This document shows, piece by piece, positions 1-9,130 of a stretch of DNA of 64,000 nucleotides. The first letter of the stretch is position 1, and each line of letters opens with the position of its first letter. The DNA is from an uncultured Duncaniella sp. GTDB lineage: Bacteria > Bacteroidota > Bacteroidia > Bacteroidales > Muribaculaceae. The stretch lies in the NCBI GenBank assembly GCA_910578515.1, contig CAJTQR010000003.1, positions 1-64,000 of the forward strand, given 5' to 3'. The notes below the pieces were generated by a model. That model was not told the origin of the DNA. It did no database searches and was given only the letters and a program-made list of their open reading frames with translations. Position numbers and translations under genes: made by a program.

Positions 1-153
1 CGGACTTCGGTTTACGCTGGATTTTTATGGAATGTGACTAAGGACTTTGTTAATCACTCGCCCCGTGGGGTTTGTGATACTCGTCTCTTGTACTACTTCA
101 TCGTTGCAATTATTTCAATGTTCTCTGCTTTTCGGTCTGCCGGAAAAGCCTTG

Positions 154-185
154 CAAAGGTACGAACTATTTTCGAATCTCGCAAA
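154..185 (-). promoter_or_regulatory. Left-facing Bacteroidetes promoter (P2)
   Basis: Read on the minus strand: -33 box TTTG at 185-182, a 20-bp spacer, then -7 box TACCTTTG at 161-154. Both boxes match the Bacteroidetes sigma-ABfr consensus TTTG / TAnnTTTG exactly with the usual spacing. It drives transcription off the left edge of the window. Confidence 0.7.
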
Positions 186-299
186 TTTTTCAGCATTTTT
201 TTTGAAAGTTTTAACAAAACCTTGTGAACTTTTCACGTTTTGCAATCGTTTCAATCATCTGCCCTCACCGCTGTGAGCGTCGCTCCTTAAAAGCGAGTG

Positions 300-331
300 C
301 AAAGGTAGACATTCCGCTCATATCCTCCAAA
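300..331 (-). promoter_or_regulatory. Left-facing Bacteroidetes promoter (P1)
   Basis: Minus-strand -33 box TTTG at 331-328, 20-bp spacer, -7 box TACCTTTG at 307-300. It has the same -7 octamer and spacer as the promoter 146 bp downstream, so the two form a tandem pair such as is common before rRNA operons. Confidence 0.65.
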
Positions 332-567
332 TTTTTCATGGTATTTTAACACTTATTTAACACTTTGAGGCCATTTCGACCACTCCCCTTCCCAAAATCG
401 CCCGTTACCACATTATTATATAATATAAAAGGATGTCACAGCAAATAAAGCCAGACATCCCTTTTTCTTTAAACTCTCATCAACTTTTTCAATATTGTCG
501 ATGATTTTTTATTTAATCCCGATTAAAATTTTTGAGTTCGACCCACTATAAAATGCAAAATTCGACA

Positions 568-2235
568 TTAATAATGGAATGATGACCCTCCAAGAAATTC
601 TCGCAAAAGCGATGTAGGAGGTATCAATCTATCAGAAATCGGAGAAAAATATCCAAGAAATTTTCTCAACCGATAAGCCTCGGCATATTCAGGGAGGTCA
701 TTAGGAACCCCCCGAAGCACACGTTCCGCCTCATCGCGCATCACACCAAGTTCAAAGAGAAGCGAGGAATTAAACATAGAGTCAGCATTCTCCTGATAAG
801 GAAATATCCACTTTTCCTCCCCTCGACGCACACTTGGCCAACGCCGTATAGTATCGAGCGCTGATGTACCGCGATATTTATAGTCACGGATGATACGCCT
901 TAGCAATCGATTGTCAGTAGTAGGAACCCAGTTGTGGTCATCGATAGCGAGAGTAGTAAGAGCTGAAACATATATTCTATACTTCATTTCCGGCTCCACA
1001 TCGCGAGTCAACTCAGGATTCAGTCCATGTATACCCTCGATTAACAGCACAGTTCCTTCACCAAGACGGATTTTCTCACCGCGGAACTCTCGCGCACCAC
1101 GCTCGAAATTGTAATACGGAAGCTCCACTTCCTCTCCTGCAATAAGCCGGTTCAGATGCTCGTTAAACAACTCAAGGTCAAGCGCAAAAAGTGATTCATA
1201 ATCATAATCACCAGTCTCATCCAAAGGCGTATGCTCGCGGTCGATAAAATAATTGTCAAGCGAAATCATAACCGGGCGCAGCAAATTGGTGAGCAACTGC
1301 ACAGCGAGACGCTTGGTAAATGTAGTCTTGCCCGACGAAGATGGTCCGGCAATCAATACTACCCTGGCCCCACCCTGATGGTAGCGCTCTGTAATCTGCG
1401 CAGCGATTTCATCAATATACTTTGCGTGAAGAGCCTCCGCAACATTTATCATCATCCCGGTACCACCCTCCTCAACAACGCGGTTGACATCGCCGGCACT
1501 CTGTATGCCTATAATATGGTTGAAGCGCAGATAATCGGTGAAAGCCCTGTAAAGTTTCGGCTGAAACACAGGAACCGCCGGAAGCGAAGGCTGAGCCGCA
1601 TCAGGTCCAAGCAGAAGGAGACCCTCCTCATAAGGCACAAGGTCAAACACACCAAGCGCGCCGGTGGATGGAGCAAGCTCCCCATAATAGCTATCACTAA
1701 GCCCATCAAGGTTCCAGTAAACCCAATAAAGGGAATGAAGAGTCTCAAGAAGCTTCACTTTATTCATAAGTCCCTGCTTTTTAAACACCTCAATCACATC
1801 AGTGGTAAGCCGCTCCTTACGAACGAACGGAATATCGCGCTCCACAAGCGAACGCATCTCAGCCTTAAGTGCTTCAGCAACAGCCGAGTCAGGAAGCATC
1901 CCTTCGAGACGACAGTAATACCCTTTTGAGACGGAGTGACAGATAAGCAAACGGGTGCCGGGATACACAGTCTCAACTGCACGATACAGCATCATACATA
2001 GAGAGCGCACGTAACAACGGTGACCCGATGAAGACTCAACCGGAAGAAACTCCACCTGTTTGGGAGTAAACACCTGAAAAGAAAGACTTTCAGTCTTGTT
2101 ATTAACCCTTGCACAAATCGGCGAGAATGGTATGCAATCCTTAAGACGCAAATAAATGTCGCTGAGGGTATCACCACCCTCCACAGGGAAATACTCCCCT
2201 ATATTAACACAAAATACTTTCAGCTGGCTACTCAT
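568..2235 (-). CDS. Nucleoside kinase (uridine kinase family) with N-terminal TGS-like domain
   Basis: The C-terminal half is a P-loop kinase of the uridine/phosphoribulokinase group: Walker A GPSSSGKTT lies at about residues 297-305, followed by SLDNYF and a DEDY-type region (DETGDYDYESL) that is typical of Udk-like kinases. The N-terminal ~280 residues resemble the TGS plus threonyl-tRNA-synthetase second domain found in the long nucleoside kinases of Bacteroidetes and Thermotoga. The expected reaction is phosphorylation of a nucleoside (uridine or cytidine) with ATP or GTP in the cytoplasm; the exact substrate cannot be read from the sequence. I chose the ATG at 2235 (MSSQLKVFC) because it matches where the TGS domain begins; an in-frame ATG at 2268 would add 11 residues. 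A plausible promoter lies just upstream at 2324-2358. Confidence 0.88.
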   Translation of the reverse strand: MSSQLKVFCVNIGEYFPVEGGDTLSDIYLRLKDCIPFSPICARVNNKTESLSFQVFTPKQVEFLPVESSSGHRCYVRSLCMMLYRAVETVYPGTRLLICHSVSKGYYCRLEGMLPDSAVAEALKAEMRSLVERDIPFVRKERLTTDVIEVFKKQGLMNKVKLLETLHSLYWVYWNLDGLSDSYYGELAPSTGALGVFDLVPYEEGLLLLGPDAAQPSLPAVPVFQPKLYRAFTDYLRFNHIIGIQSAGDVNRVVEEGGTGMMINVAEALHAKYIDEIAAQITERYHQGGARVVLIAGPSSSGKTTFTKRLAVQLLTNLLRPVMISLDNYFIDREHTPLDETGDYDYESLFALDLELFNEHLNRLIAGEEVELPYYNFERGAREFRGEKIRLGEGTVLLIEGIHGLNPELTRDVEPEMKYRIYVSALTTLAIDDHNWVPTTDNRLLRRIIRDYKYRGTSALDTIRRWPSVRRGEEKWIFPYQENADSMFNSSLLFELGVMRDEAERVLRGVPNDLPEYAEAYRLRKFLGYFSPISDRLIPPTSLLREFLGGSSFHY

Positions 2236-2323
2236 AGTGTAATGAATTATCAATCCTTGCGGAATCATTTAGAAATCATCGCAACCCAGTGACTGTCCTA
2301 ACAATCAGCAAAAGCTGCTCTCG

Positions 2324-2358
2324 CAAATATAACAACTTTACAGCTCAAGAGTTGCAAA
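2324..2358 (-). promoter_or_regulatory. Probable promoter of the nucleoside kinase gene
   Basis: Minus-strand -7 box TATATTTG at 2331-2324 with a TTTG at 2358-2355. The 23-bp spacer is longer than the usual 19-21, so the -33 part is uncertain. Confidence 0.4.
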
Positions 2359-2471
2359 AAAGTGTGGAAAATCCCCTCAAAGCTGTTAACATTATTTAAT
2401 CCTAAGCAAAAACATCCTTCATGACAGCACGCTAAAGACTACACAATGAAGTAAAGATGAAATATTTTTAG

Positions 2472-2479
2472 TAATTTTG
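2472..2479 (+). promoter_or_regulatory. -7 box TAATTTTG before the clostripain-like gene
   Basis: A TAnnTTTG match at 2472-2479 with no clear -33 TTTG. It overlaps an upstream in-frame ATG at 2477, which argues that translation starts at the downstream ATG at 2519. Confidence 0.35.
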
Positions 2480-2518
2480 CAATATATACCATCTCACATC
2501 TTACAACCTCAAAAAATA

Positions 2519-3682
2519 ATGAAACCAATCCTATCGCTCATCTCACTTCTCTGCGCAATCCTACTCACCTCATGCGGAGGTAATGATGAGCCTAAAAAAG
2601 AAAAATCCACCCCTCACCGCACCGTCCTGGTATACATGATAGCCGACAACACACTCGGCACTTGGGACTGCGACGACGCCGATATAAAAGAGATGCTCAA
2701 AGCAGCCGAAGCCGACGGGCTAAACGGAGGTCGACTTCTAATTTATCATAACCGCCCGGGCACAGAGCGTGGCAACGTGCCGCAGCTACTTGAAGTAACC
2801 AAAACCGGACTTCAGACGCTCAAAGAATATCCTGACGACCCGACAATCTATTCCGTCTCACCATCCAGGATAAAGGAAGTACTCTCCGACACAAAAAAAC
2901 TTGCAAAAGCCGATGATTACGGGCTCGTACTCTGGAGCCACGCCAACGGATGGCTCGAATCGAACAACGACATAAAGAGCCGTTCATTCGGCGAAGACCG
3001 CAAGAAAAACATCTCAATCACCGACTTAGGCAAAGCCCTTGACGGTTTCTATTTCAGTTTCATATATTTCGACTGCTGCCTAATGGGCAACATTGAAGTG
3101 GCATACGAACTACGTCACGCCACCCCCATCATAGTAGCATCGCCGACTGAGCTCCCCATAGACGGAATGCCATACGACGTGAACGTACCGGTATTTTTCG
3201 CCGACGGTGTCCCCGACATGTCACTGGCTGCCCGCAACACGTATACCTCATACGCCAACAGTGTGGAGCCATACTGCCAAATGGTAGTGATAAACACTGA
3301 CTGGCTCGACAACCTCGCCGCAAGTTCCCGCGCCATATTCAACACTGTCACAGAGTATCCTAATGACATCACCTCAATTCAGAAATACAGCATCGACTCA
3401 AAATGCTGGAGTTTCGATATGAAACAATATATCAACCTCATAGCCGGCAACACGATACTGTATGCCCAATGGGAAAGAGACTTCGATGCCACGATAGCTT
3501 ACGCCTGCTCCACCCCGCTTGGTATCGGCAGATACATTAACTCTCCATTAGTAATCGACACCTACAACGGACTTGGCTCATTTATAATCCAATCGCCAGA
3601 CGATATCACCTACAAGGGCTACAATAACTGCTCTTGGTATAAGAACGTGGTATCCCACTCTCCCATCTATAGCCAACAATAG
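2519..3682 (+). CDS. Clostripain-like (peptidase C11) lipoprotein
   Basis: A cysteine peptidase of the clostripain family (clan CD), expected to cleave after basic residues. The N-terminus is a lipoprotein signal with lipobox LTSC (Cys19), so the protein is predicted to be anchored in a membrane facing the periplasm or outside. The catalytic dyad is visible: His141 in WSHANGW and Cys187 in FDCCLMG. The conserved RTVLVYMIADN strand begins near residue 34. At 387 residues it is the usual size of the Bacteroidales clostripain lipoproteins. The start at 2519 is chosen because it gives a clean signal peptide and the upstream ATG lies in the probable -7 box. It stands alone; substrate unknown. Confidence 0.88.
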   Translation: MKPILSLISLLCAILLTSCGGNDEPKKEKSTPHRTVLVYMIADNTLGTWDCDDADIKEMLKAAEADGLNGGRLLIYHNRPGTERGNVPQLLEVTKTGLQTLKEYPDDPTIYSVSPSRIKEVLSDTKKLAKADDYGLVLWSHANGWLESNNDIKSRSFGEDRKKNISITDLGKALDGFYFSFIYFDCCLMGNIEVAYELRHATPIIVASPTELPIDGMPYDVNVPVFFADGVPDMSLAARNTYTSYANSVEPYCQMVVINTDWLDNLAASSRAIFNTVTEYPNDITSIQKYSIDSKCWSFDMKQYINLIAGNTILYAQWERDFDATIAYACSTPLGIGRYINSPLVIDTYNGLGSFIIQSPDDITYKGYNNCSWYKNVVSHSPIYSQQ

Positions 3683-3762
3683 AACAAGATTTTTTGTTAA
3701 TACGGCAACCCCTATACAAAAGCAGGTTGACAAAAGCAGTCCCTGAATCCATCATCTTATCT

Positions 3763-3790
3763 TTAACTTAGATTTATCATTAACTTAGAT
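3763..3790 (+). repeat. Two direct copies of TTAACTTAGAT before mscS
   Basis: An 11-bp sequence at 3763-3773 is repeated exactly at 3780-3790, one 17-bp period apart. The second copy runs into the annotated ATG of the channel gene. It might be a protein-binding site or part of an AT-rich promoter; no function can be assigned. Confidence 0.4.
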
Positions 3791-4697
3791 GCTACAGTTT
3801 GACATTTTACCCACCGACTCAGTTCCCACAGCTTCACAGGAGACAAGCATGCTAAAAAACATGTCATTTGACCAGCTCGTCGACACATTGGTCCATGATG
3901 TGGTCCACTTTGCCATATCTCTCGCGGTAGCCATACTGGTGTTCTATGTGGGCAAATTTATCATCAACCGCCTCTATAGTTTTGTAGATTCCGTGCTTAA
4001 CAAACGGAAAATCGAAGCCTCACTCACCACCTTCGTGCTTAGCCTTGTCAGGATAGTACTCTACTTCATCCTGATAGTCACCGTGATAGGCATTCTCGGC
4101 ATTGAGACAAGCTCATTCCTTGCCCTCTTCGCTTCCGCCGGCGTCGCCATAGGTATGGCGCTCAGCGGCACTCTCCAGAATTTTGCCGGTGGAGTACTCA
4201 TACTCCTTCTCAAACCCTATAAAATAGGCGACTACATAGAAGCACAGGGATTTGCCGGAACTGTGACAAAAATTGAAATATTCAACACCATCATCTGCAC
4301 CCCTGACAACAAGTCAATCATCATACCCAATGGGGGTCTCTCCACCGGCTCCATCAACAATTATTCCACCCAGGAATATCGACGTGTGGACTGGACCCTC
4401 GGCATTTCATACGGTGACAGCTTCGAACGCGCACGCGATGTAATCCTCCAGATGCTCGCTACTGACCCACGCATCATACAGGAACCGATAGAAGGCAGCC
4501 CGACAGCCGCTCCTACAGTCAAGCTGGCATCGCTCGCCGACTCATCAGTACAACTCTCAGCCCGTGTATGGGTAAAGAGCGCCGATTATTGGGGAGTATA
4601 CTTCGACTTCAACGAAAAGTTCTATGCCGAGCTTCCCGCTGCGGCAGGCATTTCCTTCCCCTTCCCGCAGCTCGACGTGCACATTACCAGGGAATAA
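3789..4697 (+). CDS. Small-conductance mechanosensitive channel, MscS family
   Basis: An inner-membrane channel that opens under membrane tension and releases solutes on osmotic downshock. Three hydrophobic segments occupy roughly residues 35-150. The pore-lining third helix carries the MscS glycine/alanine pattern (ASAGVAIGMALSG, then LQNFAGG), followed by the cytoplasmic beta domain with KIGDYIE and the alpha/beta domain ending in FPFPQLDVHI. Its 302 residues fit the short MscS class. An internal Met at residue 21 (3849) could be the start, but related Bacteroidales channels have a comparable short leader, so the longer form is kept. Confidence 0.9.
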   Translation: MLQFDILPTDSVPTASQETSMLKNMSFDQLVDTLVHDVVHFAISLAVAILVFYVGKFIINRLYSFVDSVLNKRKIEASLTTFVLSLVRIVLYFILIVTVIGILGIETSSFLALFASAGVAIGMALSGTLQNFAGGVLILLLKPYKIGDYIEAQGFAGTVTKIEIFNTIICTPDNKSIIIPNGGLSTGSINNYSTQEYRRVDWTLGISYGDSFERARDVILQMLATDPRIIQEPIEGSPTAAPTVKLASLADSSVQLSARVWVKSADYWGVYFDFNEKFYAELPAAAGISFPFPQLDVHITRE

Positions 4698-4999
4698 GCA
4701 GCCACCCTATCGACCAGCTGAGAAGCCTCCTCTCCGGCGCATTTAAATCTTAACTCTAAATAACATTTATTATTACACTTTATCTGAAATTTATTTGTAA
4801 ATTTGCGGATGAATGTATACGTATGCGACGGCTCATCTCCTCTCGCTGCTAATTTACCATGCATGCACATTAGCCATCTCCTCCTCATCACCCACTCTTA
4901 GCCCGGCGCACATTATGCTTCTTTTCCGGTCCCTGCTGATATATTGACATCGGGTGGAACCGGGAACCTCTTCTTTGAAATAAAAAAGAAACAACATAA
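4698..4999 (+). other. Intergenic region before recJ
   Basis: No gene is visible. It contains a -7-like TAAATTTG at 4798-4805 without a clear -33 box at the right distance, which would give recJ a leader of about 190 nt. I see no convincing terminator behind mscS. Confidence 0.3.
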
Positions 5000-6721
5000 A
5001 TGACAAGTAAATGGAATTACTGTCCCCTTACATCCGACGAGCAAGAAGTGGAATCCGGGCTGGCGAAACGCTATGCCGGGGTGCCTCCGATTAGCGAGCT
5101 GTTAGTGCAGCGGGGCATATCCTCGGTTGAAGAGGCTGAAAAATTTTTCCGTCCTTCGCTCAGTGATATGCACGACCCGTTCCTTATGCCCGATATGGAC
5201 AAGGCTGTCAACAGGCTCAACCGTGCCATGGGGTCAAAGGAGAGGATTATGGTATATGGTGACTATGACGTCGACGGCACTACTGCCGTGGCGCTCGTCT
5301 ACAAATACCTCCTCAGCTATTACTCCAACATAGAGTACTATATACCCACAAGGTATGAGGACGGCTATGGCATCTCAAAAGCCACTATCGACATGGCTGC
5401 CCGTCAAGGGGTCAAACTCATCATCATCCTTGATTGCGGAATCAAGGCAACCGAAGAAATCGAATATGCCCGCACACTGGGAATCGATTTCATCATCTGT
5501 GACCATCATGTGCCCGACGAGACTCTTCCTCCCGCCGTGGCTATCCTAAATCCCAAGCTCGAGGGCTCGACTTATCCATGTCCTCACCTCTCAGGCTGCG
5601 GCGTGGGCTACAAGTTCATGCAGGCTTTTGCCATATCCAACGGACTCACATCCACGGACCTCGAGGGAATGCTTGACCTTGTGGCTGTGTCGATTGCAGC
5701 CGATATCGTCCCAATGGTCGGGGAGAACCGCATCATGACCTATCACGGATTGAAGCGGCTCAACTCCAACCCCAACATGGGTTTGCGCGCCATAATACGT
5801 ATCTGCGGACTCAGCAACCGTGAAATCACTATCAGTGATGTGATTTTCAAGATTGGTCCACGCATCAATGCTTCCGGCAGAATGCAGAGCGGCAAAGAAG
5901 CAGTAGATTTGCTCGTGTCGCGCGACGCTTCCGATGCTTTTACCCGTGCAAAGGAGATAGACCGCTACAATCAGGACCGCAAGGAGCTTGACAAGCAGAT
6001 TACCGACGAGGCAAACGCCATCCTTGAGGAACGCGGGGAGATGACTTCTGACAAGAAATCAATCGTAATCTACAACAAAAACTGGCACAAAGGTATAATC
6101 GGAATCGTAGCATCACGTCTCACAGAGCTTTACTACAAGCCATCAGTGGTGCTCACATTCTCCAACGGTCTTGCCACAGGCTCCTCTCGCTCTGTGCAGG
6201 GCTTCGATGTGTACAAGGCAGTAGACTCAGCCCGCGACTTGCTTGAGAACTTCGGAGGACACACCTACGCTGTGGGTCTCTCGCTTAAGGAAGAAAACAT
6301 CCCGGAATTCACCCGCCGATTCGAGAAATATGTGGCAGAGAATATCCGTCCCGACCAGTTGACTCCTCTGCTCGATATCGACTCATATCTCACATTTGCT
6401 GAAATCACCCCTGAGTTTTTAGGGTTGCTGCGTCAGTTCAATCCCTTCGGCCCCGGCAACAACAAACCGGTGTTCTGCACCCGCGGAGTGATGGATTTCG
6501 GCACAAGCAAACTTGTGGGTCGGCACAACGAGCATATTAAGCTCGAGCTTGTCGATGACACTTGCGGAAAGGTAATGAACGGAATTGTGTTCAACAGCGC
6601 TCACCTTTTTGACCACATACACTCACGCAAGCCGTTCAGCATCTGCTACACCATCGAAGAGAACAAGCATAAAGGAGCGTCCTCAGTACAACTGTTCATA
6701 AAAGAAATCCATCTGGAATGA
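5000..6721 (+). CDS. recJ: Single-stranded-DNA-specific 5'-3' exonuclease RecJ
   Basis: RecJ degrades single-stranded DNA 5' to 3' in recombination and in mismatch and base-excision repair. The DHH phosphoesterase core is clear: motif I YGDYDVDGTTA (Asp88, Asp90, Asp92), motif III CDHHVPDE (168-173) and later the DHHA1 motif GGHTYAVGL near residue 425, which together bind the Mn/Mg ions. The 573 residues match the family, and the C-terminal OB-like domain (NPFGPGNNKPVF) is present. The gene overlaps recQ by four bases (ATGA at 6718-6721), so the exonuclease and its partner helicase are translationally coupled. Confidence 0.96.
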   Translation: MTSKWNYCPLTSDEQEVESGLAKRYAGVPPISELLVQRGISSVEEAEKFFRPSLSDMHDPFLMPDMDKAVNRLNRAMGSKERIMVYGDYDVDGTTAVALVYKYLLSYYSNIEYYIPTRYEDGYGISKATIDMAARQGVKLIIILDCGIKATEEIEYARTLGIDFIICDHHVPDETLPPAVAILNPKLEGSTYPCPHLSGCGVGYKFMQAFAISNGLTSTDLEGMLDLVAVSIAADIVPMVGENRIMTYHGLKRLNSNPNMGLRAIIRICGLSNREITISDVIFKIGPRINASGRMQSGKEAVDLLVSRDASDAFTRAKEIDRYNQDRKELDKQITDEANAILEERGEMTSDKKSIVIYNKNWHKGIIGIVASRLTELYYKPSVVLTFSNGLATGSSRSVQGFDVYKAVDSARDLLENFGGHTYAVGLSLKEENIPEFTRRFEKYVAENIRPDQLTPLLDIDSYLTFAEITPEFLGLLRQFNPFGPGNNKPVFCTRGVMDFGTSKLVGRHNEHIKLELVDDTCGKVMNGIVFNSAHLFDHIHSRKPFSICYTIEENKHKGASSVQLFIKEIHLE

Positions 6722-8622
6722 CCCCCTCCGAGGTGCTTAAAGCGCATTGGGGTTACGACTCGTTCCGCCCGTTGCAGCTTGACATAATCGAATCGGTCCT
6801 CTCCGGACACGACACCCTCGGATTGCTCCCTACAGGAGGCGGCAAATCGCTCACTTTTCAGGTACCGGCGCTTATGCTTCCGGGACTCACTCTCGTCATC
6901 ACCCCTCTCATCTCACTGATGAAGGACCAGGTTGACAACCTGCGTGACCGTGGTATACGTGCAGTATATTTCCACTCAGGTCTTACCCGCCGCGAGATTG
7001 ACCTCGGGCTCACCCGTTGCCGTCTCGGCAAAGCCAAACTCGCGTATGTATCGCCGGAAAGACTGCAAAATGAGAACTTCATCGCCGAGCTGCGTGCCAT
7101 CTCCATCTCACTGATAGTAGTGGATGAAGCTCATTGCATCTCGCAATGGGGATATGACTTCCGACCATCTTATCTCAAAATCGCGCATCTGCGCGAGCTC
7201 AAAGGCGCCGACATTCCAGTGTTGGCGCTCACTGCATCCGCCACACCCGAAGTAGCTGAGGATATCATGCAGTCGCTCCACTTCAAGGAGCGCAACGTGT
7301 TCGCCAAGAGTTTCACACGCGAGAATCTATCATATGTAGTCAGATACGCCGACTTCAAGGACTCTATGCTCCTCAAGGTATTACGCTCCACACAAGGGTG
7401 CTCTATCATATATGTACGCTCGCGCAAGCGCACGCGCGAGATTGCCGAGCTGCTTCTGCGCGAAGGAATCTCAGCCGACTATTACCACGCCGGATTACCA
7501 CCTGAGGACAAAAATGACAAGCAAAACGCCTGGAAAGCAGACCTCACACGTGTAATGGTGGCTACGAATGCCTTCGGAATGGGCATTGACAAGCCTGATG
7601 TACGTCTTGTGGTACACTACGACCTGCCTTCATCTCTTGAAGAATACTATCAGGAAGCTGGACGTGCTGGACGTGACGGGAAGGAGGCATACGCTGTAAT
7701 CCTCGCATCACGCCATGATAAAGCCACCCTCTCACGCCGACTTACAGAAAGTTTTCCGGACAAGGAATTCATACGCCATGTCTATGAACTGACCGGCAAT
7801 TTCCTTAATGTACCCGTCGGAGAAGGCTACGGACAGATTTATGAATTTAACTTCAACCTCTTTTGCCATACATTCAATCTCCCTCCCACCCCAACACAGA
7901 ATGCGCTCATACTCCTCACACGTTCCGGATATCTGGAATATGTCGAGGAAACCACCTCGCGTTCACGCTTGATGGTAATAATGAAAAAGGAGGAGCTCTA
8001 CTCTCTTGAACTCAACCCCGATGCCGAGGAAGTTTTTCAATATGTGCTGCGAAACTATACCGGGCTGTTCGCCGACTACGTATACATCAATGAAGTTATC
8101 ATAGCACAGAGTCTACGCCTATCCTCCGAAACGGTCTACCAAGCCCTTCTCTATCTAACCCGTGTTCATGCCATCCACTATATCCCGCGCAAAACTACAC
8201 CTTATATAATATATACCACTTCGCGTGAGCTTCCCAAGCATCTCATAATTCCCCTTGAGGTATATGAACGCCAGCGCGAACGGATGGAAAAACGAATCTA
8301 TGCCATGAAAAAATTCGCTTTTTCCACCGATTCATGCCGCGTGAATACCATGCTCACCTATTTTGGCGAGAATCCTGACTGTGGATGCGGAAAATGCGAC
8401 ATCTGCCGCGCCAGGAAAAAGCGTGATACATCATCTGCCGACTCCATCGATACTATCACCGAAAGCATACTCTATCTTGCATCCCATCCGGGAGGAAGCA
8501 ATGTAGACCATATCATATCACAGATTTCAGCTCCACGCGATGTTGTCATTACACAAATTCGCCGGCTGCTTGATAGCCGCCGGCTCATCCTCGAAGGCAC
8601 ACAACTTACAGTAAACAAATAG
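6718..8622 (+). CDS. recQ: ATP-dependent DNA helicase RecQ
   Basis: A 3'-5' superfamily 2 helicase that unwinds DNA for RecJ in recombination repair. Visible motifs: Walker A LPTGGGKS (Lys43), DEAH at 136-139 within the RecQ signature DEAHCISQWGYDFRPSY, SAT motif TASATPE, and motif VI QEAGRAGRDG. The RecQ zinc-binding cysteines follow (SCRVNTML, then CGCGKCDIC). The C-terminus has a short extra domain rather than a clear HRDC. It shares an ATGA overlap with recJ. Confidence 0.95.
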   Translation: MTPSEVLKAHWGYDSFRPLQLDIIESVLSGHDTLGLLPTGGGKSLTFQVPALMLPGLTLVITPLISLMKDQVDNLRDRGIRAVYFHSGLTRREIDLGLTRCRLGKAKLAYVSPERLQNENFIAELRAISISLIVVDEAHCISQWGYDFRPSYLKIAHLRELKGADIPVLALTASATPEVAEDIMQSLHFKERNVFAKSFTRENLSYVVRYADFKDSMLLKVLRSTQGCSIIYVRSRKRTREIAELLLREGISADYYHAGLPPEDKNDKQNAWKADLTRVMVATNAFGMGIDKPDVRLVVHYDLPSSLEEYYQEAGRAGRDGKEAYAVILASRHDKATLSRRLTESFPDKEFIRHVYELTGNFLNVPVGEGYGQIYEFNFNLFCHTFNLPPTPTQNALILLTRSGYLEYVEETTSRSRLMVIMKKEELYSLELNPDAEEVFQYVLRNYTGLFADYVYINEVIIAQSLRLSSETVYQALLYLTRVHAIHYIPRKTTPYIIYTTSRELPKHLIIPLEVYERQRERMEKRIYAMKKFAFSTDSCRVNTMLTYFGENPDCGCGKCDICRARKKRDTSSADSIDTITESILYLASHPGGSNVDHIISQISAPRDVVITQIRRLLDSRRLILEGTQLTVNK

Positions 8623-8783
8623 GGCATCACAGACCCCCCTAAAATTTACTTTTTCCGACTCTACTAATTTGCTCTTTTTATCCAATCGTTTGCAAATTAT
8701 AACCGGTTATCCCGCAGACGCTCACACGCTTCCGCGGGCAATTAACGTTTTTAACTTTATCGGCTTACAATTTTATGTTAAAT

Positions 8784-8817
8784 ATTGTTGGAAATTAAAT
8801 ACATTTGTTTATCTTTG
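8784..8817 (+). promoter_or_regulatory. Promoter of the xylan SusC/SusD operon
   Basis: -7 box TATCTTTG at 8810-8817; a partial -33 box (ATTGTTG) at about 8784-8790 lies about 20 bp upstream. The weak -33 is expected if an activator is needed. Confidence 0.55.
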
Positions 8818-8867
8818 CAAGTGAATCGTCTAATAATCGGCGATTTAGCTATCCCTAAGACCATGAA

Positions 8868-8890
8868 AATATTGTAACAAATACAATATT
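8868..8890. repeat. Perfect 9-bp inverted repeat in the susC leader
   Basis: AATATTGTA at 8868-8876 and its complement TACAATATT at 8882-8890, separated by five bases. It lies about 45 bp after the predicted transcription start, so it could be an RNA hairpin or a repressor site. It is AT-rich and has no following U-run, so it is unlikely to be a plain terminator. Confidence 0.5.
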
Positions 8891-9130
8891 CCACATTTCA
8901 CTTTTGACAATTATTCACTAAAATAAAAATAATATATTAACTCTAAGATTCAACCACTTGCCGATGAATTAAAGACCAAAAAAACTCTCAAACCCACCAA
9001 TTACTCATCACGTCCTCATGACAATAAGCCTGATATGGAGCCTAACCCCATCCTCAAGGTGTCAGAGGGCTGATAAATCCTAACAGTAACTAAAAAATCT
9101 ACCTTAAAACCAAAAAACTACTTTATTTTC

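Larger units (their letters stand above)
1..567. other. Gene-free leader region with left-facing promoters
   Basis: I find no convincing gene in this stretch. Two good Bacteroidetes promoters on the minus strand lie here, so positions 1 to about 150 are probably the 5' leader of a transcript whose gene lies off the left edge. An 80-codon open frame on the plus strand (34-276) runs antisense through both promoters and is not believable as a gene. A short stem at about 128-149 (GCTTTTC with GGAAAAGC) sits in the leader. The tandem-promoter arrangement would fit an rRNA operon, but no rRNA sequence itself is visible. Confidence 0.5.
8623..9130 (+). other. Long leader of the xylan utilisation operon
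   Basis: No gene is visible in these 508 bases. They contain a promoter (8784-8817), a 9-bp inverted repeat (8868-8890) and, further down, a possible stem between 9014-9023 and 9060-9068 (one bulged base). The predicted untranslated leader of susC is therefore about 300 nt, long enough to hold a regulatory structure. Confidence 0.45.

Noticed and set aside
34..276. 80-codon open frame on the plus strand
   Set aside because: Runs antisense through a consensus promoter and a leader; composition is that of a non-coding leader.
1231..1929. 232-codon open frame antisense to the nucleoside kinase
   Set aside because: Shadow of a well-supported gene; no recognisable motif.
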